Source: Scilla litardierei (Eukaryota; Streptophyta; Magnoliopsida; Asparagales; Asparagaceae). Taken from it: DNA of 64,000 bases. Made by a program: the position numbers and the translations under genes. Location of the stretch: NCBI GenBank assembly GCA_030789695.1, contig CM061139.1, forward strand, positions 104,082,037-104,146,036, in the 5' to 3' direction. The notes beneath the pieces are model-generated. The model saw only the letters and a program-made list of their open reading frames with translations, was not told the origin of the DNA and did no database searches. This document shows positions 56,401 through 64,000 of the stretch, piece by piece. Within the stretch, counting starts at the first letter, position 1; every line of letters begins with the position of its first letter.

Positions 56401-58005
56401 TATGAATGATATTTTAATGGTCACATCGTCAATGTGAACCCAACTTTCTTGGTCAGTATGGTTCATGGGGATCCATGATAATTTTCAGTTCCTTTTGCTT
56501 ATTCGTAGCTGCCCACATTTAATGATTTGTGAATCATGTAATGAAATGTTTTGCAAGATTGGTTCTTTTTTTTGTGAATTATGTGGTAAAAAGTTTGCAA
56601 CACCGGGTCTTTTGATGCCTGCCATTATGTCTCTTTGTTTGGAATTTTCAAGCATTAATGCAATAAAGCATTTCCTAAATAATTTGTGGTCAACCATGTG
56701 AATCCTCTTTCTCCATTCAGCCATCTTAAGGGCATACTGAACCCAATTTTAAGTGTACACATCATGATCTGTTGCATATGTACAAACCATCTGAGATTAT
56801 TTTCATACATATTTTTCTCAATTGAATCTACCGCCAAAATTTCACTGTGATGCATCCATTAGCATGTATTGCACATGTCGAACCATCTAGGCAACTTTCG
56901 CTCATCTTATCATCAATTATATGCTTTATAGCTAACCTAAAAATTTCACTTATTTTGATCCTATTATTTTGAGTACTTTCACTCAAGATTCGATGATTGT
57001 TTCATCTATCTGAAAGTTTTTTGTGAGCATGTCTGTACTTTTTAGCAGAACACTTATCCTAACTAGAAATTGCCGTGTCCGGCACACACTCAGACTGACA
57101 CAAGTGTCCCTCCATGTCTGACACGTACAAATTTATACATTGCTATATACCTTAAAACTACATGCCACTTGAAGTATGTCATGCCCACTTATTGTTTTAT
57201 AGATTATCATACTAAATTGAGTTTTTTCTTATATAAATATAAACCACACTTATTATACAAATATTTTCATGGGCCAGAGAGATGTATAACCGTGGCCCGT
57301 GGCCCTATTTGGGGGGGATGCTATAGCTGTGACCTCATGTATGCTATAGCTGTGACCTCATGGATATAGTTTGGATAATTGATAATTGCTGACACCCTGT
57401 GTCCGTACCGGAGTGGGACACTTGTGTCTGTGTCTCCAATACATCAAAAGATTCTATTAAGATCATTTGTAGTCACGTTCCTTCGGGATCCTAACCTTGT
57501 AAGCGCCAGATTCTTGAATTTATGTTCTATGGATTAAAGAGGATGGATCAATCAGAAGCCTGTGGTAAAATGGAATCTTATGTGGAGAAGCTTGCGGTGC
57601 TGTAACGGTTGACTCTTGATGGAAATAAGTCAATAACAGACAGTGGAAGATTTCCAATGCCAACACACAAATATAGGCATTGGTAGCAGTCATGCTTATT
57701 CCTCCTTTTGCCAACTGATTATGATATGTAGCTAACAGTTTATAGAACTACAGGCCTGATGAAATAATGGTTTAACAGATTCTCCATAGTCAAGCTTCAC
57801 AATATTTTGTTATTCACAAATATCGTAAAAACTTATTGTGATTTTTCGGGATTTTAGGTTGTATTATAATGCTGTTAACATAGAAAGGAACATATATGTT
57901 TACATTATATACTAATATATGCCATGTCCTTTCTAGGTTCCAGTGATTCAACTCTTAAACTATGGAGGGGTGGAACATGTTTGCACACGTTTCTGGGGCA
58001 TACAG
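41763..58005 (+). CDS. PLAA: PLAA/DOA1/UFD3 homologue, WD40 ubiquitin-pathway protein (5' part, four exons)
   Basis: Joined exons are 41763-41822, 41964-42298, 42752-42855 and 57937-58005. They read as one frame with gt/ag borders and compatible phases, giving 189 codons before the window ends inside intron 4. The protein opens MAIDTGEYRLSSELRGHEDD and carries the first WD40 blades, with endings SRDRTVKFW, SGGMDKLVLLWDLR, SSSIDCTLRRW and SSDSTLKLW. This order and the phrase GHLSFVGPLAWISPSDRFP match the plant PLAA/DOA1 family. In yeast and animals the family binds ubiquitin through the propeller and a PFU domain, and binds CDC48/p97 through a PUL domain. PFU and PUL should lie right of the window. 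The start context gccATGGcc is good. No disabling change is seen, so the gene looks functional despite its huge introns. Confidence 0.93.
41964..42298 (+). CDS. PLAA: PLAA homologue exon 2
   Basis: It follows the acceptor tgatcag and begins VRGICICGD. It ends with TG of a split Cys codon before GTACGC. It encodes blades 1-3, including GHLSFVGPLAWISP and GHQQQVTGLAVD. Confidence 0.93.
42752..42855 (+). CDS. PLAA: PLAA homologue exon 3
   Basis: It follows acceptor attgcag, completes the split Cys and reads TLRRWRKGQTIEGWEAHK. It ends with the first base of a Gly codon before GTATGC. The next exon is about 15.1 kb away. Confidence 0.92.
42856..44558. other. Intron 3, first part
   Basis: AT-rich intron without a recognisable gene. 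It holds a 164-bp tandem duplication (43632-43959). A short phrase, ATATATCATAAAAATTGAA, occurs at about 43443 and 43523. Confidence 0.6.
43632..43959. repeat. 164-bp tandem duplication in intron 3
   Basis: Copy 1 starts at 43632 and copy 2 at 43796, both opening TGTTAATTGATCATATACC and continuing through ACCTTGAGCGGATATAAAAA. They differ by a few substitutions and one small deletion. Confidence 0.92.
44559..45545 (+). mobile_element. Non-autonomous Helitron, about 1 kb
   Basis: It starts TCTACTACATAAAAC after an A. It ends with the hairpin CCCGTG/CACGGG, then TTATGACTAG followed by T. A 5' TC, a GC hairpin about 10 nt before a 3' CTAG, and insertion between A and T are Helitron hallmarks. 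No helicase is encoded. It contains a ~70-bp direct repeat (about 44643-44715 and 44842-44913) and GC-rich words such as GGCGCC near its 3' side. Confidence 0.7.
45546..48059. other. Intron 3, middle part
   Basis: I see no gene and no clear mobile element. It is AT-rich, with short frames only. Confidence 0.5.
48060..48450. repeat. Compound microsatellite zone, CA/TA/CATA words
   Basis: Irregular runs of ACAC, ATAT, CATA and ACATACA words, densest at 48310-48450. Frames that cross it are artefacts of the repeat. A similar zone lies at 53880-54060. Confidence 0.85.
48540..48885. repeat. Degenerate GGAACTAAATTTT repeats
   Basis: The word GAACTAAATTTT or close variants recurs about ten times with G-rich spacers. 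Similar texture occurs inside the Helitron (about 44700-44760) and near 53200-53340, suggesting remains of related elements. Confidence 0.55.
49250..51840 (-). pseudogene. Dead hAT transposase
   Basis: In - strand order there is a BED-type zinc-finger region with CKFCEH (51720-51780), then the DUF659 core with VSNNIDAAKLL, RPSIFWTSCVAHTSNLLL and a following ISFAATVFLSLQSL (50667-50966). A linker with NIFDPIVNVFRR (50300-50506) and HITGHLLKPCFYY (50200-50261) follows. The dimerisation domain has LRKMAMRILGLITSSNGC and RNWSVF (about 49815-49900) and HMKRRNRLSADKL (about 49660-49720). Many stops and shifts break the frame. The order and motifs are those of plant hAT (Ac-like) transposases. Element ends are not clear; TA-rich words related to ATATCGGCCGATAT lie at 48890-48975 and 53140-53180. 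Confidence 0.82.
52295..52530. repeat. Minisatellite of about 55-65-bp units
   Basis: Four degenerate units share the order aatgtcatcatcgaaataat, atatttctcaa and tttctcagaac. Units start near 52295, 52351, 52421 and 52473. It lies between the dead hAT transposase and a GAA-rich stretch. Confidence 0.75.
52617..52742. repeat. GAA-rich purine stretch
   Basis: Dense GAAGAA and GAAGAAGAA words with almost no pyrimidines over 125 bp. It is a microsatellite-like tract and the ORF through it is not a gene. Confidence 0.85.
53310..53360 (+). mobile_element. Possible second Helitron 3' end
   Basis: The sequence TCATGGGTTATGACTAT (about 53353-53369) resembles the first Helitron's GGGTTATGACTAGT, preceded by an imperfect hairpin around TATGGTCACG. 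The final CTAG is CTAT and no 5' end was found, so this is weak. Confidence 0.3.
53371..53402. repeat. (AC)n(AT)n microsatellite
   Basis: About eleven AC units followed by five AT units. Confidence 0.95.
53403..54441. other. Intron 3, part before the solo LTR
   Basis: No gene is visible. A compound CATG/CATA/TATG repeat zone occupies 53880-54060. Two related phrases (54066-54170 and 54186-54275), each with CATCCAATGTAATAATT, form a degenerate direct duplication of about 120 bp. Confidence 0.55.
54442..56141 (-). repeat. Solo LTR of a Sirevirus-type element
   Basis: It is about 1.7 kb with TGTTGG and AACA ends. In - sense it opens TGTTAATGATGG and contains TTTTGATGATGATCAAC, like the start of the gag-only LTR, and it closes with CTCTATTCACCCC, also shared. 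It carries palindromes ACCAGACGTCTGGT and variants (55288-55750) and a mini-hairpin array (54698-54923). No internal domain adjoins either side, so it is a recombination remnant. A matching target duplication was not found, so ends may be off by a few bases. Confidence 0.78.
54698..54923 (-). repeat. Mini-hairpin array with TTCAC/GTGAA loops in the solo LTR
   Basis: GCCTT-ttcac-AAGGC (54698-54712), ATCCC-ttcc-GGGAT (54748-54761), CTCTT-ttcac-AAGAG (54791-54805 and 54809-54823), ATCTT-ttcac-AAGAT (54827-54841) and CTCCC/GGGAG (54907-54923). The loop is constant and the stems change in pairs. It has the same LTR position as in the other families. Confidence 0.78.
56142..57936. other. Intron 3, last part
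   Basis: No gene is visible. An inverted-repeat pair built on GACACAAGTGTCCC lies at about 57098 and 57412 (possible MITE). A 22-bp phrase with GCTATAGCTGTGACCTCATG is tandemly doubled at about 57318-57361. Confidence 0.5.
57937..58005 (+). CDS. PLAA: PLAA homologue exon 4
   Basis: It follows acceptor tttctag, completes Gly and reads SSDSTLKLWRGGTCLHTF. It ends with one base of the next codon before GTTTGT. It is only 69 nt, isolated between 15-kb and >5.9-kb introns. The phase match on both sides is what makes the call firm. Confidence 0.9.
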
Positions 58006-58439
58006 GTTTGTTCTTCTAATACTTTCTGATGTTTCATTATCATAGTTCTCAGAACTTGCTTGATTGCTGTTTGCATTGCTCAGATGTTAGTTTAATTTTC
58101 TCTCATGCTACTTGATTGATATTTGATTTTTTAAATCCAGGGATGAAATTATCTTATGACTGTCTTGTTTAGAATCACGAGGTGTTTTTGAAAGTCAAAT
58201 GGAATGACACCTTACCGAATTTCCATAAAAAACTTTCATGCTGCAAAATCTGGATTCTTAACTAAATCTACATTCACCCACTTCCTCAAAACAAAGACAA
58301 TTCTGCCCTTTGATAGCCTCATTCTTTTAGGATGATTTCTGATGCATTCTATTGCACCTATCAAATTAAGCACCATATATCATCATCAGAGGTCAAAATT
58401 ATATGTACATCGATTCATAAGAAGATTCCATATTGGGAG
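58006..58439. other. Intron 4, first part
   Basis: Ordinary AT-rich intron; nothing else seen. Confidence 0.5.
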
Positions 58440-58777
58440 TGGATGGGCTCATCACATATTCGAGACGGCGCACCAACGGGAAATCCGTCTCCACCAAGTG
58501 ACCCAGGGACGTGCTCGCACCTTTCTCTTTATTCTCTTTATTTTATTATTTTAAAGGGCAAACTTGTAATTGGGTATTTTTGAAAAGGGATAAAATGGGG
58601 GATGCGGCCGCGGCCCTAGCATGCTTGGATTGTTATTTGAGTGATTTCTAGATAGACGAGTGCGGACGTCCTCTTAACGGCGTCTTGGGAGGGTGGTTGC
58701 CCCTATCAATTGTAGCCAATTTATCATTTTTCTTCTTTTTTATCTATAAAATTCAGATTTTACATTCAGATCTATCA
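58440..58777 (+). repeat. 5' LTR of the chromovirus
   Basis: 338 bp ending GATCTATCA. It shares with the right LTR the words GGGCTCATCACATATTCGAG, TTTAAAGGGCAAACTTG and GAGTGATTTCTAGATAGACG. Confidence 0.92.
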
Positions 58778-58780
58778 ATT

Positions 58781-58792
58781 TGGTATCAAAGC
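58781..58792 (+). promoter_or_regulatory. Primer-binding site of the chromovirus
   Basis: TGGTATCAAAGC lies three bases after the 5' LTR, the same variant as in the young Sirevirus. Confidence 0.85.
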
Positions 58793-58853
58793 TGTTATTT
58801 GCCCGAAGGATCCGCATGTTATTTGACACAGCTGTTATTCGGATCTATACAAT

Positions 58854-59380
58854 TTATCACTAGTATCGATGGGGAGGATTCGCATGCGTGGCTGTTTCAG
58901 GCTGAGAGGTATTTCGCTGCTTATCACATGACGGATGCTCATAGGTTGGAGGCAGCGGTCATATGTATGGAGAGGAGAGCCTTGGGGTGGTACCAGTGGA
59001 AGGAGAGGAGGCATTATTTTCGCAGTTGGGAGGAGCTTAAGGATCTCATTTTGGAGAAGTTTCGGGATCCCCACCTGGGAAACCTTCACGAGCAGTTATT
59101 TGCCCTCAGGCAGGACGTGCATGTGAGGGATTACATTGAGAAGTTTGAGACCTTGTCGGGACGAGTACACGGAGTCACTGATGAGTCACTAGAGGGCACA
59201 TTCATGAAGGGGCTGAAGCCCATTCTTCGTGCTGGGGTTCGGCCATGCAAGCCCAAGTGGCTGTCAGAGGTCATGGAGATGGCACATATGGTCGAGGATG
59301 TTCAGGTTGAGGAAAGGAGAGTTAGAAGTGGGTATGGTGGTCAGGTGCAGCGCGGGTCCTCAGCTGTGTCAGAGGGGTGA
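58854..59380 (+). pseudogene. Chromovirus Gag fragment
   Basis: An open stretch with the retrotransposon Gag domain: WLFQAERYFAAYHM, AVICMERRALGWYQW, FRDPHLGNLHEQLFALRQ and YIEKFETLSGRV. It stops at 59378-59380, before any CCHC knuckle. The start is unclear, because the frame is open upstream through the primer-binding site without a convincing ATG. Gag normally builds the particle; without knuckle and protease this copy is dead. Confidence 0.85.
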
Positions 59381-61655
59381 AGGCTACCATTGGGACAGAC
59401 CAAGCGGATAAGGAAACTGAAGATGCCCGTGTTCGATGGATAGAATTTCTGGTAGAGTTACACATGATGGCACGAGAGGGGGTATTGATGCAGGGAAGGA
59501 GCAGCCGGTTTCACGAGAGGTACAGTCGATGCTGGAGCAGTTTGGAGATGTTTTTCAGGAGCCACGAGGACTACCTTCTCCTAGGGACCACGAGCACGCC
59601 CTAGTGTTACGAGAGGGCGTGACACCCGTTAGCGTCAGGCCCTATCGCTACCCCCAGATACAGAAGGATGCAATACAAAGGATAGTGGCCGAGGTGGTTC
59701 AGGTTGGTGTCATCCAGCCTAGCGTGAGTCCCTTCTTCAGTCCGGTACTGTTGGTGAAAAAGAAGGATGAGAGCTGTCGTTTTTGCGTGGATTACAGAGC
59801 GCTTAACAAAGAAAATGTGCTCGACAAGTTTCCCATACCGGTGATCGACGAGCTCCTCGATGAATTACATGGGTCGGCCATATTTTTGAAGATAGATCTT
59901 AAATCAGGCTTCCACCAGATCAGAATGAGGAAGGAGGATGTGCCGAAGACGGCCTTCAGGACACATGAATGCCACTACGAGTTATTAGTCATGCCCTTCG
60001 GCTTGACTAATGCCCATCCACATTCCAGGCATTAATGGATAAGGTATTCCGTCCATACCTGGGAAGATTTGTGCTGATGTTATTTGACGATATCCTGGTG
60101 TACAGCCGCACATTGGAGGAGCACTTGGATCATTTGCAGGTGGTGTTCCAAGAGTTGCAGTACCACCAACTATATGGGAACCGAAAGAAATATTTGTTCG
60201 GGCAGCCACAGATAGAGTACCTGGGCCACGTGGTTTCGTCAGAGGGGATAGCCGCAGATCGAGCGAAAATTGTGGCAATGCTAGACTGGTCGCGTCCTTC
60301 CACTCTCTGGGGGTTGAGAGGTTTACTGGGCCTGACAGGTTACTACATGCGGTTTGTAGAGGGGTATGGGACGATCGCCTGGCCACTCACAGAGTTGTTA
60401 AAGCAGGATCAGTTTGTGTGTGGCGATGAGGCGACTCGTGCTTTTGAGGCCTTGAAGAAGGGCTATGACGACCGTTCCGGTGTTGGCCCTACCTGACTTC
60501 TCGAGGCCGTTTGTGGTGGAGGCTGATGCCTTGGGTCATGGACTAGGGGCGGTACTGATGTAGGATCAACGCCCTATTGCTTACTACGGCCAGGTATTGA
60601 CAGCGAGGGCTAGGTTGAAGCCAGTGTATGAGCGGGAACTGATGGCGATAGTCCTGGCTATACTAAAGTGGATGCCATATTTGCTGGGGAGGAGCTTCTT
60701 GGTGCGCACCGATCAGAAGAGCCTCAAATACTTGTTGGAGCAGCGCATGGTGGCAGAGGAGCACCAGAAATGGCTACGGAAACTGATGGGGTACATGTTC
60801 AAGATAGAGTATCGGACAGGGTTGGAGAACAAGGTAGCTGACGCTCTGTCACAGAGAGATGAGGATGTTCAGTTGGCATCGTTATCAGTATCAGTATTTC
60901 AGGACTGGGGCCACTGCAGAGGGAGGTCGAGTGGGACCAGGAGCTGGCAGACATTAAAGCGGTACTCTTACAGGGTTCTGCAGACCACACAGGCTATTCC
61001 TTGTAGGATGGGAGATTGGTGTATTGGAGGCGCCTAGTGATACCGAGGACTTCCGCCCACATCCCAGCCATATTATAGGAGTTTCATTACAGTGCTGTGT
61101 GCGGGCATTCTGGGGTACTGAAGACATATCAGAGATTGGCTAGAGAGGTGTATTGGCGAGGGATGAAGAAGGACGTAGCCAAGATGGTAGTGGAGTGTGA
61201 CGTTTGCCAGCGTCCTAAGTATATGGCGATGTCGCCAGGGGGTTTACTGCAGCCATTGTCCTTGCCGGAGCGAGTCGGGGAGGACTTATCCATGGACTTT
61301 ATTGACAGGTTGCCCAAGTCGGGGGATTCACGGTGATATTTGTTGTGGTAGATCGCCTCAGCACCTCAGCAAATATGCGCATTTCATACCGCTCATGCAC
61401 CCTTACAGTGCAGTTTCAGTGGCCGAGGTATTTTTGAGGGAGGTGATCCGCTTACATGGGCCACCAAAGTCCATTGTCTCTGATAGGGACAAGGTCTTTT
61501 TGAGCAGGTTCTGGCAGGAGCTCTTCAGATTGCAGAGTACAGTTCTGAGACGTAGTACCACCTACCATCTCCAGATCGACGGCCAGATAGAGGTCGTCAA
61601 CAGGAGCATAAAGACTTATTTGCGGTTTTTCATCTCAGAGAGCCCGAAGGAGTGA
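59381..61655 (+). pseudogene. Chromovirus pol: RT, RNase H, integrase core, broken
   Basis: The RT begins soon after gag: [36 protein letters not shown] and [15 protein letters not shown] (59600-59930). A frameshift near 60020 leads to LFDDILVYSRTLEEHL (about 60080) and GLTGYYMRFVEGYG (60340). RNase H has YERELMAIVLAI and VADALSQR (60597-61037). The integrase zinc region has HSGVLKTYQRL and CDVCQRPK (61097-61230). Core pieces are [11 protein letters not shown], then, in another frame, [18 protein letters not shown] and [16 protein letters not shown] (61380-61655). Several stops and shifts are present. The protease that should precede RT is absent. Confidence 0.88.
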
Positions 61656-61791
61656 GCACGTTAACTGGCGTGAGAAGAATACTGGTACAACACATCATAT
61701 CACACGTCGGTTCAGACTACTTCCTTCAGGATTTTGTATGGTCGGGACCCCCATCTGCTGCACTATGGGCAGGAGACGACTCTAGTATCAG

Positions 61792-62306
61792 ATGTGGAGC
61801 AGGGACAGAGTTTTGGAGGAGCTGAAGCTCCATCTGGCTAGAGCTCTACATCGCTACGATGTCCAGTTTGACGTAGGGGACATGGTATACTTGAAGCTGC
61901 GCCCCTACATGCAGAAGTCCCTAGCTCATCAAAGAAATGAAAAGCTCTCTCCCAGGTATTTCGGCCCTTTTGAGGTAGAGGCCAAGGTGGGGCCAGTAGC
62001 TTATCGATTGAAGTTGCCCCCAGGATTGCTCATCCATCCAGTCTTTCACGTATCCCAGCTGCGGCAGGTGATTGGTGAGCATACTCCCTCTCCTTCGCTT
62101 CTGGAGACATTGACAGAAGACATGTATGCCGTATTGGAGCTTGAGGAGTTGAAGGGGGTGCGAAAGGGGGGGACTGGAGAGCAGAATGTATTGGTGCATT
62201 GGAAGGGCTTGCCAGAGCATGAAAGCACATGGGAGTTGGTGAGCATCATGAAGCAGCAGTTTCCAAATTTCCACCTTGAGGACAAGATGACTCTTGGGGG
62301 AAGTAG
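61792..62306 (+). pseudogene. Chromovirus integrase C-terminus with chromodomain
   Basis: The frame is open to 62367, running into the LTR. It contains FDVGDMVYLKLRPYMQ, LSPRYFGPFEVEAKVG and HPVFHVSQLRQ (integrase C-terminal domain). Then comes a chromodomain with VLVHWKGLPEHESTWEL at about 62187-62240. The chromodomain defines chromoviruses and directs integration to marked chromatin. Confidence 0.88.
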
Positions 62307-62641
62307 TGATGGGCTCATCACATATTCGAGACGACGCACTAAGGGGACATCCGGCTCAACCAAGTGACTCAGGGACGTACTCACACCTTTCTGATTCTCT
62401 TTATTTTATTATTTTAAAGGGCAAACTTGTAATTGGGTATTTTCGGAAAAGGGATAAAAGGGGGATGCAGCCGCCAGCCCTAGCATGCTTGGATTGTTAT
62501 TTGAGTGATTTCTAGATAGACGAGTGCGGACATCCTCTTAATGGCTTCTTAGGAGGGTGGTTGCTACTATTAATTGTAGCCAATTTATCATTTTTCTTCT
62601 ATTTTATCTATAAAGTTTAGATTTTGCCTTTGGATCTATCA
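62307..62641 (+). repeat. 3' LTR of the chromovirus
   Basis: 335 bp, preceded by the purine-rich TTGGGGGAAGTAG, and ends GGATCTATCA. The intron resumes with tggag. Confidence 0.9.
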
Positions 62642-64000
62642 TGGAGCTTTAAACTAGTTAACATTTTTTGGAGATCACTGATGAATATGCTCATAGTTGG
62701 CACATTTTGAACTTGCATTTGTCAGAAAGGAGTGACATCGCTTGATGTTATGCTAATTAATTACTTCATTCTATTCATGTAGACATTTTTGATTCATAAT
62801 TAGGGATGCACTTCCTTGTTGCATCAGTATTTGTTTACTACTTATTAAAAGTATGCTTGCTTTAGCAAGCTACCTACCATACCATCGCTCCCATACCAAG
62901 TGAAGCAGATCCAGTTGACCAAACATGTAATATTATTGATTACTACTAAAAAAATAAAACAATGTGCAACATGAGCAAACAAAGAAGGTTGACGGATCAG
63001 GAGTCCATGAGACACAAGGAAATGTCTTATTTGATGCATCTTTCATGTTTTAGTCTAGAATTCCTTGTTTGCACCACAGATGGAATGATCATCTTTTGAA
63101 ATGACTCCTTATTGATATTGCGCCCTTTTCTCCTCCAACTTGCGGCGTTGCCTCTCTTATTGAAGCATACTTAAATACAAGACTGCATTTATTCTTCTAT
63201 TCATGTCACTACAGGCTTTGAATAACCGGTTCACATTTATTCTCCCTTTACTACATTTTTGTCAGCTCATACTTCAAAGGTGCAACCTTTTTTTTTCGTT
63301 TTTACATTGTGAACTTATAATATTTTACTTTTACCAGAGTATTAGAGTACAGTTAACTGAAAAAAAACACAGTTGGCTGTTGATAATCTTTCTAGCATAT
63401 CTGAGCACCAGTTAGCTTTTTTGTTAGGATAATACAGGTTTTGCACATTGCTTTTGTAGACCTTTCTCTTATCCCCAATATTAAGTTTAGCCGCTTTAAG
63501 ATCAGTTTTCAATAAAAGGACAACCTCTCCCTAACATTCAAGTACCCCAAGCAAACTCTTACAGTAATTTGAGCAATCATGTTTTCCATTTTCTTTCACT
63601 TGCAGACCTGAGTCGTGGTTCATATTTTCTTTTTCAATTGTAATACATGTTTGATACTTTTGCTGTGAAAATATATAACCTGGAACTGCTAATTGCCTAC
63701 TATATACATCTCTGCTGAAATAGAGGTGAAGGAAAGCGTGATGCTTCTGCATCTTCATCATCAATGGGATTGTAAAGCTGGTTGCATTTACATTCAATGT
63801 ATTTTCAGTATTTTGTGCAATTTGCACACTGCGATATTTTGGCATTTGTTTTCTTGTTTTGCACTATAAGGACCTTTTCTATTTTAAATATTTTTTTTGG
63901 ACATCTACCTTTGTCAATGTTCTATGATACAACGGAGTATAGATAGCAATGTATTGCAAACTTTGGACCTATCCATAAGGTTACTGGCTTGGAGATGTTT
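62642..64000. other. Intron 4, part after the chromovirus
   Basis: AT-rich sequence without a recognisable PLAA exon or other gene. The next exon, expected to start with the GHTDTVRG region of the propeller, lies beyond the window. Confidence 0.6.

Larger units (their letters stand above)
58440..62641 (+). mobile_element. Decayed Ty3/gypsy chromovirus in intron 4
   Basis: It is 4.2 kb, with LTRs 58440-58777 and 62307-62641 that clearly match but differ at many sites. The primer-binding site is at 58781. Flanking 5-mers gggag and tggag agree at four of five positions. Gag, RT, RNase H, integrase and a chromodomain are present in + order with frameshifts. The size is small because the zinc knuckle and protease are missing. 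The short LTR suggests a Reina- or Galadriel-like branch, not proven. It lies in the sense direction of the host gene. Confidence 0.9.

Noticed and set aside
62642..64000. Search for PLAA exon 5
   Set aside because: No stretch encodes the expected GHTDTVRG region between splice signals; it must lie beyond the window.

Overview
This is nuclear DNA from a flowering plant. It contains plant LTR retrotransposons (Sirevirus-type Ty1/copia and a Ty3/gypsy chromovirus), a Mutator-like element, hAT and Helitron remnants, and the 5' half of a spliced plant gene. I cannot name the species; a non-grass monocot would fit but is only an impression. I saw no rRNA, tRNA or CRISPR array.

Positions 1-39761 are one nested pile of transposons with almost every junction readable. 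The oldest layer is a decayed + strand Sirevirus (6672-39761, with its 5' end left of the window). Four insertions split this stack. (a) A - strand Sirevirus relative that keeps gag but has no pol lies at 1-6671, with LTRs at 1-1737 and 4864-6671, inside the old gag. (b) A Mutator-like element (12383-19124, perfect 9-bp target duplication) lies between the old pol and its 3' LTR. It carries a broken mudrA-type transposase and a convergent GRF-zinc-finger gene. (c) A large non-autonomous element (20742-39280, 2.5-kb LTRs, duplication aaagg) lies inside the old 3' LTR and codes only for a four-zinc-knuckle protein. (d) A young, nearly intact - strand Sirevirus (27691-37076, duplication agaag) lies inside the right LTR of (c). 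Its gag and pol share one frame and are separated by a single UAG.

Positions 39762-41762 lead into the only host gene. They include a terminal-inverted-repeat element with a GC-rich core that ends about 195 bp before the start codon. The gene (41763 to beyond 64000) is the plant homologue of PLAA/DOA1/UFD3, a WD40 cofactor of the CDC48/p97 ubiquitin pathway. Four exons are visible. Intron 3 is about 15.1 kb and holds a short Helitron, a dead hAT transposase, several tandem repeats and a solo Sirevirus-type LTR. Intron 4 exceeds 5.9 kb and holds a decayed chromovirus (58440-62641) in the sense direction.

The most unusual structure lies in the LTRs. In all four Sirevirus-type families, the same part of the LTR (about 150-480 nt before its 3' end) is an array of short perfect hairpins. 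Within a family the loop sequence is nearly constant while the stems differ but remain paired. Because it lies downstream of the TATA box where one can be seen, the array should be in the 5' leader of the element RNA. The U3 part carries a second signal, repeated palindromes such as CAGTCGACTG. The unrelated element (c) has its own array of paired 10-bp arms around 8-nt loops.
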